Of a stretch of DNA of 64,000 bases, positions 13,368 through 25,993 are shown piece after piece. Position numbers and translations under genes: made by a program. The notes below the pieces were generated by a model that saw only the letters and a program-made list of their open reading frames with translations, did no database searches and was not told the origin of the DNA. Source of the stretch: Chionis minor (lineage: Eukaryota > Chordata > Aves > Charadriiformes > Chionididae); NCBI GenBank assembly GCA_013398295.1, contig VZSF01000897.1, positions 19,074 through 83,073 of the forward strand. Reading direction: 5' to 3'. Numbering within the stretch: position 1 is the stretch's first letter; every line of letters starts with the position of its first letter.

Positions 13368-13999
13368 GTGAGATTATCACTTCTAGTAAGCTTAAATGAC
13401 AGTTTTTTGCAGACCAGCTGTTTTTGATTGAAAAGTGTTAAAATTTGCTTATATAGTAGCTCCTCTGATAGGCTGAGGGACAAACAGGACTCATTAAAAG
13501 CAGCTGGGAGCAAATTCAAGGTAACACCCCTTCCAGGTGCTGGTGGAAGAGGATGGGACCTGAGATGCAGCTGCCCTGGGTGTGGTCATTATAAAAGGGC
13601 AGTAGCCCTTCTCCCAGCTTTGTTGATGGTGTTTAGTGCCTCTTTTGTAGAAGTCCTGAGTCGCCTCATATTTCAATGTAACCTTGTGCCTTGGAGGTGA
13701 TCTCACAAGGCTTCATCCAGAAAGGAACAGACTTGTGTTTCCAAGGTCAGTTTTTCTCCATTTCTATGTCCCTCTTTGTAACGTGGGTTCTGTTGGCCAT
13801 TCTGGGGAGAGGACTTGAGGATGAAATAAGAAAAAAGTTATTTCTGTCCAGGTGCTTCTTAAAAAGTCTGGCTGTGCAGAGGTACAAAGAACCAAAGAAG
13901 TGACTAAGCAAAGGTCCCAGATAGCTGAAGGCGTTTCAGGTGTCATTAGATGCCAGTGTGCTTTCTTTTGAATCATGCTCAGCATGCAAGGTATGGACA
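13368..13999. other. Intergenic between two CR1 copies, nothing recognised
   Basis: Unique-looking sequence with no supported feature. Confidence 0.6.
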
Positions 14000-14227
14000 C
14001 GTATCCAGAGGTGATGGGCACGAACTTGACCGTAGGAAGTTCCATCTGAACATGAGGAGGATCTTCTTTCCTTTGAGGGTGGCAGAGGCTGCCCACAGAG
14101 GTGGTGGAGTCTCTGACTCTGGAGATACTCCAAACCTACCTGGACACCATCCTGCGCAACCTGCTCTGGCAGGAGGGTTGGACTAGATGTCTAGAGATCC
14201 CTTCCAACCCTGGTGATTCTGCGTGAT
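14000..14227 (+). mobile_element. CR1 LINE fragment (sense), short 3' end
   Basis: Only the last part of ORF2 and the tail remain (GAAGTTCCATCTGAACATGAGG ... CTGGACACCATCCTGCGCAA ... GGTGATTCTGCG). A small internal deletion joins GTGGCAGAG directly to GCTGCCCA. Second 3' tail type. Confidence 0.92.
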
Positions 14228-15561
14228 GCATGACTCTCAAATGGGTGAAGTCAATGGAGATGACTCCTAATGTTTGCAGTTTATTTGCTCCTCATTTGGA
14301 GCTATGACACTCTTTCAGTGTCCTTGTCCTTGGAAATTATTTCTGCTGAGTTCAGCAGACACAGGATCAGGTTGAACTGTGCTGGGCTTTTCTAGTGGAC
14401 CGTGTGGTTGGATGGAGATGTCGGGGTGCCCTAGGAAGCTGGGGGAAGGTAGTTAGAGAAGGGGAGGGAGCAGCTAAAGAAATGAAGCTGTTAAGGATCC
14501 TCATGTGGGAAGCGCAGCGTGGAGGAATAGATGGGGGAGACCTGCAAGGGGTGGTGGCAAAGTGGGAAAGCTCAGCAAGGAAAACAACTGGGATGCTAAT
14601 TTTGGTCAAGAGGAAAAGCTACTCTGGTGGTTTGGGGGCTGGGTTTATCAAATGAGAGCATTTATCTTGAAGTGGGGGTGATAAGAACCATCTTGGGAAC
14701 TGTAGATCCTCAAGGCACAGTTGTTCTGAATGACACCTCATGTAGTATCTTTATTCAAGCTCTTGTTTGGCTCCAGGGGCCGTGTCCAGGCTCTTAGCCC
14801 CATGAGGGCACTGCTGTGTCTGTACTAGCCCCATCGCTGCTTTCTAGGCCACAGGCTAATGAAGAAGAAGGGCTGGTTTCCTTTCCATAGGTTTTTCAAG
14901 GTAAGAGGTGGCTGGGGATAAGAAAACACTGCTGGAGCTTTCCTGGCTTTTATCTGATGAATTATGTGTGGGTACCGAGACATTTTGCTAAATATTAAGC
15001 CTGAACTTCAGAAAATGGAAAGTCCTTCCTCTCCAGAAACGGTTGGCATTAAGGCAAGTGCCGATTGCACATGAATGATCCTCTTTGTTTGCCTTACCTT
15101 ACCCTCACTTGATTGCTTTAAAATATTGCTGATTGCATAAGTAGCTGAGAAGCCTCTCCTGGAAATCTACCAAATAAGCTTCAGCACAGTTTATTTTTAT
15201 GATTTGCATTTGGCCTGGGTTTTGTATTTCTTGCCCCCCCCTCCTTTTTTTTTTGACAATTAAAGAGCCAATTTCATTCTTCACCCCTGCCCTATCCTTT
15301 TAATGGAGGCTGTTTGGCACCAGGGTTTGGCAACAACATATGGCACCATTCAGCTCCAGGTGTTCCCATTGCTCCTGTCTACTGCTTGACAACCTAACAT
15401 GAAATTACCATGTAGCCTGTGACCAGTTCTTAGGGAAAGGTGGCCCATCGCATGAACAGGTTACATGCTAAACATGTCTCGCCTCAACAGCCCCAACACT
15501 GAGTGGAGATGCTGGACACCCCTGGTTTCTTCTCATTGCTCAGGGTGTCCCCTTTGTGGAT
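14228..15561. other. Intergenic, nothing recognised
   Basis: Contains only short C and T runs near 15,234-15,255. No supported gene. Confidence 0.6.
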
Positions 15562-15937
15562 TACAGAATCACTCAGGTTGGAAGAGACTTTCAAGATAAT
15601 TGAGCCCAACCATCAACCTAATGCTGCCAAACCCACCACTAACCCATGTCCCTCAGCACCACGTCTGCCTGGCTGGTAAATATCTTCAGGGATGGTGACT
15701 TCACCCCTTTGCTGGGCAGCCAGTTCCAATGCTTGATAACCCTTTTGGTAAAGAAGTTTTTCCTAATATCCAACCTAAACCTCCCCTGGCCCAACTTGAG
15801 GCCATTTCCTCTTGTCCTGTTGCTTTTTTCTTGGGAGAAGAGCTCGACCCCCCTGGCTACACCCTCCTTTCACGCAGTTGTGGAGAGCGAGAAGGTCTCC
15901 CCTCAGCCTCCTTTTCTCCAGGCTGAACAATCCTAAT
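15562..15937 (-). mobile_element. CR1 LINE fragment (antisense)
   Basis: It starts TACAGAATCACTCAGGTTGG and runs to TTTTCTCCAGGCTGAACAAT. First 3' tail type, close to the copy at 9222. Confidence 0.95.
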
Positions 15938-18639
15938 TAGGACAGAGGACCTGAATGTGGATGTGATGCAAGGTACCAGCAGAGATCCCTGAGCTACTGC
16001 CGAGCAAATGAGGCTTGAGAATGGGAAAACTCAGTTGCCCTGGCGCAGTACTGTGCTGCAGTTATGAACGCTGGCACCTATACATAGTGCATAGATCAAT
16101 CAAGTGGTACAAGTTTGGGAGCTTCTTCCTTGACTTTGCCATGCTTGAACGCAAACCACATTACATGTACGATCCCCAAGACACTCACTGAAGCAGCGTA
16201 AGGCATGTAAGTGCTGTGGATCTGCTCCTGTGTTGAGTGCAGACTTGTATATCTGAAGCACTTAACTGTGTCTCTTTTGAGGTGTCATAATTAAATACAC
16301 GTTTAGAAAATGGGAGTTTGTCTGCCTGTCACTTAATCATCCTCCTCCTTAATCCCTGCTGTCGTAGCCTAGTGGGTTATTTAGGCTGAGATCTCCAGCT
16401 GCCTGCAGGAGCAAGCTCTGTCCAATCAAGGTGGTGTGGGGATATCTCTGCTTGAGAAACTTCATGTTTGCATGACTTTGAGAGAATAAATTGGCTGAGT
16501 TTGAGGAGAAAAATCCCACAATTGAGGGAAAGCTCAACACTTTGCATGTTGAAGAGGAATCTGCTGCGAATGGTGTGTTCAATCTTTACTAGACAACTGA
16601 GAAGCTGACCGTAAGGTCTGGAGATGTAGGACAGCCAGCCTCATTGGCACTGTGACTCTTGGTGCAGGTTGTAGATGAGATTGACCTCCATCGTGCTACA
16701 AACTGCCTTATCGTTAGTGGTCCTGGAGACAATGACAGACAAGAAAGCCCATTGACTTGCTCTTTGCATTTCTACTGAACAGCAAGAAGCCAAATATGGC
16801 GCAGGAGAAACTAAAACCACAACATGGTGTTCTGACACCACTTTGGGCATCTCCAAATGGCAATCAGAGCCCGGCTCCTACTGGAACTGTGTTTGATCTG
16901 CATGGTACAAACATCTCCTGATTGCCCCACTCTGAGCTTGTGAATGGATTTAATTGCTGAATGCAGATACAATTGCAATTAAGCCTATTCAGCTCGCTAA
17001 TGAGGCATTCAGGGATTTAGGAGTTTTATATGGTTCAATTAGATTCAGTTGTTAAGCCTGAGCCTTATGGAGTGCTCCTCTGAAGTCTGTGATCAGCAGG
17101 GGATCCTACTGCTCAAAATGGCGGTGGCGTAATCCTAGAGAGCTTTGGGTGATATTTTCAGGCAGGAATGGTCTGAGTAGAGGGGGAAAATTGTGAGTAT
17201 GTATGGACATGAGGCGGTTAATTCCTAGGATGTTTTGCTGGAGTGGGGAAACATCAGCCTAAGTGTTCTCCCTTCGGGCTGAGCAATGGGAAGAGCCGTG
17301 CTGCACCTATCCTTACTTTGAAACCTGTGCCTAAACACCTGGAAACAGGGGCTGATTGATAATTTGAATATCTTTTAGCAGTCGTTTGAGACTGCTTTTG
17401 TTTGTTAATGGGACTATGGCGGTCCCATAAGCAGGAATAAAATGTGGAACCCTGAGGACATTTTGTCCTGTTGACTCCCTCAACCATTTTGGCTTCACCT
17501 GGACCTCCAGGGTCAGGATGGGGCTGGGATTCACTTGCGCTTTGCATCTCAAGCCAGTGTGTTTATCCTGGGGCCTCCTGTCTTTCACTCTTCCTCTCTT
17601 GTCTTTGACCTTTTTGGCCTGTTTATCTCTTGGCCAGAGGGTGGTTAAGACCTACCATGGTGAGACCTGTTCTTGACTGGGGCCGGAGTTCCCAGGACCC
17701 CTGCTGTGGGGAGGAAACCCAGGTGATACCCTCCTTTGACCAGCAAAATCACTTGCAGTTTGCGATGTAGTGTCGCTAGTTCTTCTCCCGAGTGTCTTCT
17801 GAGCCAAAATCTCCTCTATTTGTGTGGTGTAAATTCTAGGGGTGGTTGGAGGGGAAGTTCACCCTGCTGGTGGGCTACCGTAGGGTGCGGTTTCTCTGGC
17901 TTTGATGGGTGCAGGAGGTGGCTGCAGCTGGGGCTCCCTGTGTTCTCGTGAGGGTGAGATGTCAAATGTGCTCCTGCTGACCTGTTTGGGGCTGATTTCC
18001 CTCCCAGCAGCCAGGCACCCCATCCTCCATCACCTCGCCCATTCCCAACCCTGCAAAAAGAGTCTGCCCGTCTCACCCAGAGCTTTGTGGTCGTCCCACC
18101 ATCCCCATGGCAAGCAGACAAGTGTGGCACTTGTGTCCCTTTTAGGTTCATTTCCCAGATGTTTGAACCCAGAGACTGGATACCAGAGACACCTGTATTC
18201 CCTTCCCTGTGCCTCAGTTTCTTGCTGCCAGTTACTAGCACTGCTAATGTCCTCCATCTAAGAGACCATCTGTTAGGAGCCTCTCTGCTGTTGTGAGATA
18301 AGAGAAATAAAGTGGAATCTCAATTTCTTTTGAGATGTTTTGACTCGTGCCCCTCCACACCCTTCCAGCACCCCCACAGCAATGTCAGACCCCTGTATTT
18401 GAACCATAAATTCGTTTTGCACCCTACTTCTGGTGTTTCCCATCCTCTCCAGGGGCTGATAAACCAGCCAAGACCCTCTAGCCCCCTGGAAACAGAAACT
18501 TTCTCTCCTCCTCCCAACCCTTTCCCCAAGCCGGCCCCTTCCTTTGCAAACATCCCAGTTATTTTATTATTATTTTGTGCCCACGAGGTAAAGATTTTTT
18601 TTTTATCCTCCCCTCTCTTTGCTCCCGCATTCCTGCTGA
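15938..18639. other. Intergenic, upstream flank of the CpG island
   Basis: An AT-rich, TAAT-containing patch lies near 16,940-17,060. Sequence becomes pyrimidine-rich from about 18,300 towards the island. No exon supported. Confidence 0.55.
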
Positions 18640-19140
18640 AAACGTGTGGGGTAGCATCCCCTGTTCCAGCCTTCCCTCTGCCGTTTCGGTCCCAGCTGCC
18701 GGCCCACGGAGAAGGAGTCAGAGGGGGGGGATGCCCAGAGCGGCCCCTCCTCCTGCCTCATAACTTCTTCTTCCAAGCGTGCAGGGAGTTTTGCGGCAGC
18801 CCGGACGATACGGACGCCCATTTCTGGGGCCGTCGGACCCTCTCGCCCACGGGGAGAAGCCAACGTGTGGCAGCTTTGCCCAGGTAAGCAGCGCCGGCCA
18901 CCTGCAGCTAGCTGTCCGTCTGTCCAGGTATCGGGTTTTGTGAGCTCTGTTGTGGTTTTTTCCGCTCTCCCCACTCTCGAGTTGCAGTTACATGAACCGT
19001 GGTACGAGAGACCGGAGGAGAGCGCGCCAGGGCGATGGAGAGGATGAGGACGCGGCAGCCCCCAGGGCTGTAAATTGCCTCCTGTCTCCCTGGTGCGTTG
19101 CACAAGCGAAACCCTCGCCGCTGTCTCAGAAGTGCCCGAG
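18640..19140 (+). promoter_or_regulatory. CpG-rich island with a strong 5' splice site; candidate promoter / non-coding first exon
   Basis: Dozens of CpG dinucleotides cluster within about 500 bp, while surrounding DNA is CpG-poor. Inside it, CAG|GTAAGC (donor at 18884) is a near-consensus 5' splice site on the plus strand. A ten-codon upstream ORF starts at 18729 and ends at 18763. Inference: this may be the promoter and first untranslated exon of the downstream collagen gene (next acceptor at 33690, about 14.8 kb away) or of an unrelated non-coding transcript. Long open frames here on both strands are expected from the high GC content and I do not call them genes. Confidence 0.5.
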
Positions 19141-22100
19141 ATGCCCAAAACCTGTCTGAAACATTAATTTTTGGGGTGACTTTGCATTTCCCGTGATGGG
19201 AGGTGGCTCGGGGGCATCACCTGGTCTCAGAGGCTGGGAGAGGTTGTGAAGAAGCGCTGTGATGTGCAGCACATGGTGGGTCGTGGCTTTTTTTTTTGGA
19301 GGGTGGGGGGTGTTTTTGAGGCTTTCTGGGAGGAAGCAGGTTCTTCTCACCTCCTTTGATGCACCCAAGAGGTCCAGGCATTGCAATGGGCAGAATCTGG
19401 CCCCAGTAAACTTCCCACTGGTGGAATAAGGAGCTATATTTTTCTTCTAATGTTGTTCCACTGGATTGTGTGAAGTGGATGCTGGTAAAATAGCATGTGC
19501 TAAAAGCAAGTCCTGGATCAAAGCTATAACAACATAGCAGACACACCTCCCCCCCCCCCCCCCCCAAGACTGGTTATAACTCCAGACAAAATGAATATTT
19601 CAGCGGGTTATGGGAGATGCAGCAGAAAGGGTTGGACTGGGGCCATTCCAAGCTGGGGAAGTTAGATTATTTCAAGGGGACAAGTTAAGTACTTTGGGGC
19701 TGTATTCTGCTTTCCTACAGCTGGGCCAGGCTGGGTCTGCAAAGGGTTGTAGCATCACAATGAATGCAGCCGCCGCAGGGCTGTGAACCACAGGCATGCA
19801 GCTCTGAGTTGTGGGTCTGCTCCTTTCCCAACCCAGCAACAAGTCGTACAGCCTAGGTTTTCTTGCCTCTGTAGCACCCATGGTTATGGTGACTGAGGTC
19901 CTTCAGCGTCAGTCCACCCATTCCCACTTTCCCCTGTAAGCCACTGAAATGATACCTCATGGCTAACAGCAGTGATTAACAATTTTGTTTGGCTGCTGTC
20001 CATCGTAGGCCCAAAATAATGTAATTTCCGCTTGCAATCAAGAATTACAGGAAAGTGCCTTTCTTCTGGGGAGAGAAGAAAATCAGCCACCGGGCAGATG
20101 ATTCGTGGGGTGTCTGAAAAGCCTTTGTGGCTCTAACAAGGAGGTTGGTTTGTAGGATGGAATATGCAGGAATTGTTCCGTGCATGGCGCTGTTGCATGC
20201 GTCAGGAGGAGCAGAAAGGAGATGGATGATGCTGGGTTTTGGCTCCCCAGTGTTTCTGCAAACTGTCCTCTTCTGCAGACCTCTCGCTCCATCTCTCCTC
20301 CGATGCCTCCAGCATCGTCATCAGGTTGTGCATGGGGAGATGTGTTGGGCCAAGAGGAGCTCGGCGTTGTGTTCAAAAGGTTGGCACATGAGTATGGGGA
20401 CGTGTCCTCAGCTGCAGGTCCTGGCACTGTCCTCAGCCCGGCTGAGGGTGTGATGTTTGTACAGTGCAGGACTGGGAACTGTTGGGTTGATATTTCCTCT
20501 CTGGAGGCTCTTTGAACAGCAGCCGCTCAGGGAGTTCTCACTGGAGCAGCTCTGTCAGCTCTCCCTGGTCTTAAATATTGGGGCACGGGGGCTCGTGGCT
20601 GAAAAAGGGTTTATATGCAGGAAAGCTCGTCCGCTTTTTCCACCTAGCTTTCCCAAGCACGGCTTGTCTCGTGTTTCAGCTCTTCTCACATCTTCCTGTC
20701 TCAAATGGTGCCTCCCTGCCACATGTGTTCCTCTGACCATGCTTATTCCAGATAGTGGAATAAGGAAAGGAGGAGAAATGCAGCAGGACATCTCTGACTC
20801 CTTTGTCTGGCCACGTGGACCCCTGCCCCAGGCAGTAATGCAGGCACAATGTCCCCTTGCCCATAGGAAAGGTCACCTTGTCACCACCCATGGCTTCGTA
20901 GCCACGGTGGAGGGCAGACCCGCAACCGCTGCTGGAGGGAGCCAGAGCAAAGATAGAATTTGGGGATATTTCAGGTCTGTGCTTTGGGAAAGGACTTCCC
21001 ATGGGGAGACCATTTTGTAGCTGGCAGGGACCAGGGCTGGGTAACTGGGAAAGCCTGTCAGGCGAGTGGGGGAAGGATGGAGGAGCATAGCTGCAGAGTG
21101 CGGTTGTTTGCTGGGATGAGTGATGTTTTGAGCTTGCTGCAGAGCCCGGGAGGTGGTGCAGGTGGTGGGTGAAGTGTTCATCTTGGGCCTCACCCTCGAG
21201 GGAAGGAAGGTGATAAAGAAATTCATAAAAAGTGAGAGATCTGGGTTCAAACCCTTCCACGGATCCCGTTGGTTGGCTGTTGAGGGGTCTGGTTTGGGGA
21301 CTGGGTGCTCTTGCCCTGCTGAGGGAAGATGCTCTTGCCCTGGCTGGGGAGTGGGTGCCTCTTGCTCAGCCTCTCCAATTCTCTGTCCATAAATCCTCTT
21401 TCTCCTGTGCCTGGAGGGAGCACAAATGCAGCAGCGACTTCTGGGAGAGTGCAAGGAACAGAGAGAAACATCCAGAATGGGTTTAGCTGCATCCATGGGA
21501 TCTTCAGTGAGACCATCCTCCGGTGTCCCAGATGAGTGAGTGGTGCAAGTGGGCCAGAGTCACCAGGATGTGCTGGTGGCACGGGCCAAGTTGTGACCTT
21601 GTGCCATGGATAAGTGCTTCCTGGGAAGGGTTCGCTGCTGCCATGGACTGATCCCTCCTGTTTGTACAACTTGCCCGTCAATGAACCCCTCAGCACCTCA
21701 TCAACGGATTCTGTTTGTACAGTCAGTCCATAAAAGCCTGTCTAGATGGATACAGGGAGCCAGTTCTCTCTTCCTTAATCATTAACACCAGTTTATGGGG
21801 GGTATAAAATATGATTGCAGCAGACAGCAAGTTTACAGAGAGGTAAAATTAAAAAGGCATAAAGTACAATGGCAAATTATGCCAGTGCTGTCTATTTAGG
21901 GAGATGTCACACCATGCTTGCTTCAATGCCCCAGCCACTCAGCCAGTGCTGCATGAGAGACCTGGGAGACAAAAATAGTCCAAATCAAGATTCTTATCCA
22001 GTTGCACCATCTCAGCAGCGTGAAAACGCCAAGGAAATATGGGAAGGGTTTCACTTGCTCTAATAGAAACTGAAGCTGAAATTTCTGGTGGCTCCATCCC

Positions 22101-25100
22101 TTTCAGCAGGGACTGTCAACACAAGAGGGCAGCCGGTATTTGCATTGTGATCATGGCAAGAGACTGCAGGGAAGAGTCAGGGCCCACCCTCATCATAGGA
22201 GGCTTTGTACAAACATAGCCCCTAGGGTTCATCTTTTATGGTGGACTTGTGGTACCCGACTGAACTTGACTCCAGGGCAGGGGACACAGGCTGTAGGTCC
22301 AGGGGGGTTCTCTGTGAGATGGCATGAGGTTGGAGGAGGAGATGGACAGGCTCAGGCTTCCTGCAGGGGGTCCTGGGCAGGAGATGGGGACATGAAAGTT
22401 CCATGCACAAGCCCTTCTTGCCGCACTCAGCCTTGGTCCTACGAATCGAATCGGCTGGAGGCAGTGAAATGACATCAGCCCAGAGGTAGCAGGGTTCAGC
22501 TTGGAGAATTCACCCTGCCACAAAACCAAGAGGCTCCCGGGGGGATGCAGGACCTCAGGCAGGGATCTTTGTTTTCTTTGTCCCGGCTCCCAGTCCCTTC
22601 AGTCATGCCAAGGAGCACTTTGCAATGTGAATAACCTCCTGGAAAAGATCCAGCCTGTGTGTGAGTAACCTGAGAAATGCAGACCTGGCTGCCAGCCAAA
22701 CAGTCAATCTGTTGATCAATTGACTTCCTAACCCTTTTTTTTACTTTTTTTTTCTCCACTCCCCCCACCATCTATTGATCTCCGTGTCTGTAACATCCAC
22801 CTGCCCACCTGGAAATATTGCCCTTGGCTCTGCTGATACATAATCCTGCCAGGTAGACATTTCACCTCTGTTATGGGAAGACAGATTAACGAGCATCATT
22901 TCGTGAATGAGATGGCGGTAGGGTAAAGAAACTGCAAATATCCTTAAAACTGTGATACATGTTTGGTGGGCAACTCTTTTCTCCGTGCCACATGTGGGGA
23001 GGGATCGATCCCTCCCACCTCGCAGCCAGAAGCAGGGTGGCTCATTTCAAAGCTGAGTGTTGAACTGGACAGAGGTGGCAGAAAGAAGTTGAAGTTGGTT
23101 TTGAGGTGTTCCCTGTTTCTGAGAATGTACCCAATGAATGTCTGACCATTACTACTTGCCTCTCTTTTAGCTTTTTCCCTTTCAACTGCATTATTCTTTT
23201 TTTAAGTAGGATTCGTGTTGTGATGCTTCTCAACTGGTGCATGTCCAGGTGATGCTACCAAAGGCTCTATTAGGATCATAAACCCAGTGGGGAGGCAGCT
23301 GGTGTTGTTTCATGTAGACCTCTGATGAGCAGTGATCTCCAGCAAAGCTCTCCTTCAGAGTTATCCACCGCAAACCTTCACTGCGCTCTTGGTATTCTTG
23401 CAAGAAGGAGACCTTAGGGGAGGGCAGCAAACCCTCCTTTGCTGTTTGCAACAGCAACACAAGCAAAAACATCGACTCCCCCACCCCAACTAGGTCTCTT
23501 GGAGAGGAAGAAAGAAACTGGCTGGAGACAATCTTCATAACCACCACCCGACTGTAACTTTTTGCTTGGAAAGGTTTCTAAAATTAGCTGAGAAGGTATT
23601 TTTACTATTGTTAATGTGCAAACCTGATGTGTGGGGAGTTACCATGGTGTGGAGGAAAAGAGAGGAGGGTCTAGCTTTTGTTTCCAGTACTCATAAGGTA
23701 TTTTTCTGCTTTTCTTGTTGGTTCTTCTAAGCTGAAATGCTCCCAGAGGCTGCTTGGATAGTTTCTGCAGGAGGTGGAAGATGGCAAAACAAGCCCCAGT
23801 TGGATGTGACTCTGCAAGTTGTCCCATAGCAGGGCAAGAGGTGTCACCTGCCAGTTATCTCCAGCCACTTGTCAGCTTTTCATCAGCCTTGTTGCCCTTT
23901 CCCCAGTGGGGAATGTCCAAAACCCTAAGGAGGTCTCTCCTCCATGAAGTTTTGCCCTTAACTGGCTGTTTCCATGAGATCTGAGCAAATCCTGACCTGT
24001 GCTTTGCTCCTTGTTGTGTGATCCCAATGGGAACAACTGCAGGATTCATGGAGGAGGATATTGGAGCTGTGCTGGAGTCTGATGGATGGGGCGAGGATGG
24101 GGTAGAAACCTCCTCATGCCACGACTTCCACCCTGAAGGACAGTCATAGACAACTGGTGCCATGGTCTGAGAAGACCTATTGAGATGTTAATCCAGCTGC
24201 TTTTATGCATGGCCCCCATCTCCCCACCATGTTTCCTGGGGAAACAACAGCTTTGGGGGTCTAAACCTCGAGTTGGTGGGGCTGGGTGGCCAGCAGCTCT
24301 GGTGGGTCACTGCCTTTGAACAAGTCAGGCACGTTCCGCTGGGTGCTGAAGCGGAAAATAGGCTTCCTCCAGCTCTCACTTCATCTTCTTTTATTGAGCA
24401 GCCTCACAAGATTTAGCCCCCTTCTTTCCCCATCATCTCTGTTAAACATTACTACGCGGTCCAACCCCTTTAAATCAGGAAATCAATGGTATTTATTAAA
24501 AAAAAAAAACAACAAAACACTTTCTCAAAGCGCTTGGTCTGAAAGAGGGAGGGGAGCCATTTACCCATTCTGCAAGGAGCAGCAGTTTCTCACGATTGCT
24601 GACGCTGCTGTTTAAAACAGGTTCCATGCTGCAGTGTGTAGGTAAAAATGCTCCTTGGAGAAGGTTTCCTTGCTTTAAAATCCTTCCATTTCATGACAGG
24701 ATTGTCTGGAGCTGAGAGGGAGTTTGTCCAGGTGAATCAATGCATCTCTAGAAGTGGAGGGGAGCTGCAGCTCAGAGGATGTGGTGTTTGCTGGGCCTTC
24801 AAGGAGACCTGTTGGCCACCAGAGCTGTCACCCCTTACCTGCAACACCATCACCACACCACCGCCATCAGCTTCTGCTGTGTGGGCGCCCACATAAGAAA
24901 CACCCAAACCCATGCTCCTTTAGCTTCTTCCTGTCTCTTCTGGCTTCCTTCTGGGATGTTCATTTTGGATGCACCTTGACCCAGGTGGGTGCTGGATCAG
25001 AATACAAGCTTTGGTCTAAGAAGCTCTTGTGGCCAAATGCAGGCACCTGAGGCATCAGGGGGTGGTTGTTGTGTGGGCAGAATCATGTGTAGCCCCTCAT

Positions 25101-25474
25101 GGAGAGAATTGCAACCAGAAGCCTGGGGGGCTTTGTGGTCATCTTTGCTGTGCAGGGATCCTTGCACTTTCTCCACCAAATCTGCATGGTGACTGAGTGC
25201 CAGGGACCTAGCGTGGCTCTTTGGGGAGCTTGGCTTCCTTCCTGTCTTCTGCCCAACCTAGTAGCCCTGGGCAAGCTGGTAATGGGTAGAACTGGGCTGT
25301 GCGTTGCCTAGATGTTACTGCAATGGGGAACATGGGGAGTGAAACCATGGGGTCTATGTGACATGCTCTCCTTGGTGTACTGAGGATGCTCGTGTCCTTC
25401 TCTTAGCTGAAATGAAGTAGGTTCTTGGATCCAACCTTCCCTGTGGAGAGCTAGTGAAGGTGTAGATGCAAACA
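19141..25474. other. Intergenic (or intronic if the CpG island starts the gene)
   Basis: Apart from the poly-C run I recognise nothing. Long minus-strand open frames in two frames around 20,676-21,696 overlap each other and lack any domain signature. Confidence 0.55.
19541..19565 (+). repeat. Poly-C run
   Basis: A run of about 17 C (19549-19565) follows ACACACCT. Simple-sequence tract; its length may be unreliable in the assembly. Confidence 0.9.
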
Positions 25475-25993
25475 TGTGCTGGAGTCCTGTGTCCAGTTCT
25501 GGGCTCCCCAGTTCAAGAAGGACAGGGAACTGCTGGAGAGGGTGCAGCGAAGGGCCACAAAGATGATCAGGGGGCTGGAGCATCTTTCTGATGAGGAAAG
25601 GCTGAGGGAGTTGGTGCTTTTTAGTTGGAGAAGAGAAGGCTGAGGGGGGGATCTCACCAATGTTTACAAATACTCAAAGGGAGGGTGCCAGGAGGAGGGA
25701 GCCAGTCTTTTTTCAGTGGTACCCAGTGATAGGACAAGGGGCAATGGGTGTAAAATTGAACATCGGAAGTTCCATCGGAACATGAGGAGGAACTTCTTTC
25801 CTTTGCAAGTGGCAGAGCGCTGGCACAGGCTGCCCAGAGAGGTGGTGGAGTCTCCGATTCTGGAGACATTCCCAACCCGCCTGGACACCATCCTGTGCAA
25901 CTGGCTGTAGGTGGACCTGCTCTGGCAGGAGGGTTGGACCAGGTGATCTCTGGAGGTCTCTTCCAACCCTTAACTTTCTGTGATTCTGTGAGA
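25475..25993 (+). mobile_element. CR1 LINE fragment (sense)
   Basis: It runs from CCTGTGTCCAGTTCTGGGC through GGAGAAGAGAAGGCTGAGG to the tail CTTTCTGTGATTCTGTG. Second 3' tail type. It shares the words CAGTGGTACCCAGTGATAGG and TAAAATTGAACATC with the intron copy at 38076, so the two belong to the same subfamily. Confidence 0.95.

Noticed and set aside
18312..19148. Open frames of 181-191 codons on both strands at the CpG island
   Set aside because: High GC content lowers stop frequency in all frames; no recognisable protein sequence.
20676..21696. Minus-strand open frames of 149-207 codons in overlapping frames
   Set aside because: Two frames are open over the same DNA, with Pro/Ser/His-rich composition and no family motif; no splice or conservation evidence.
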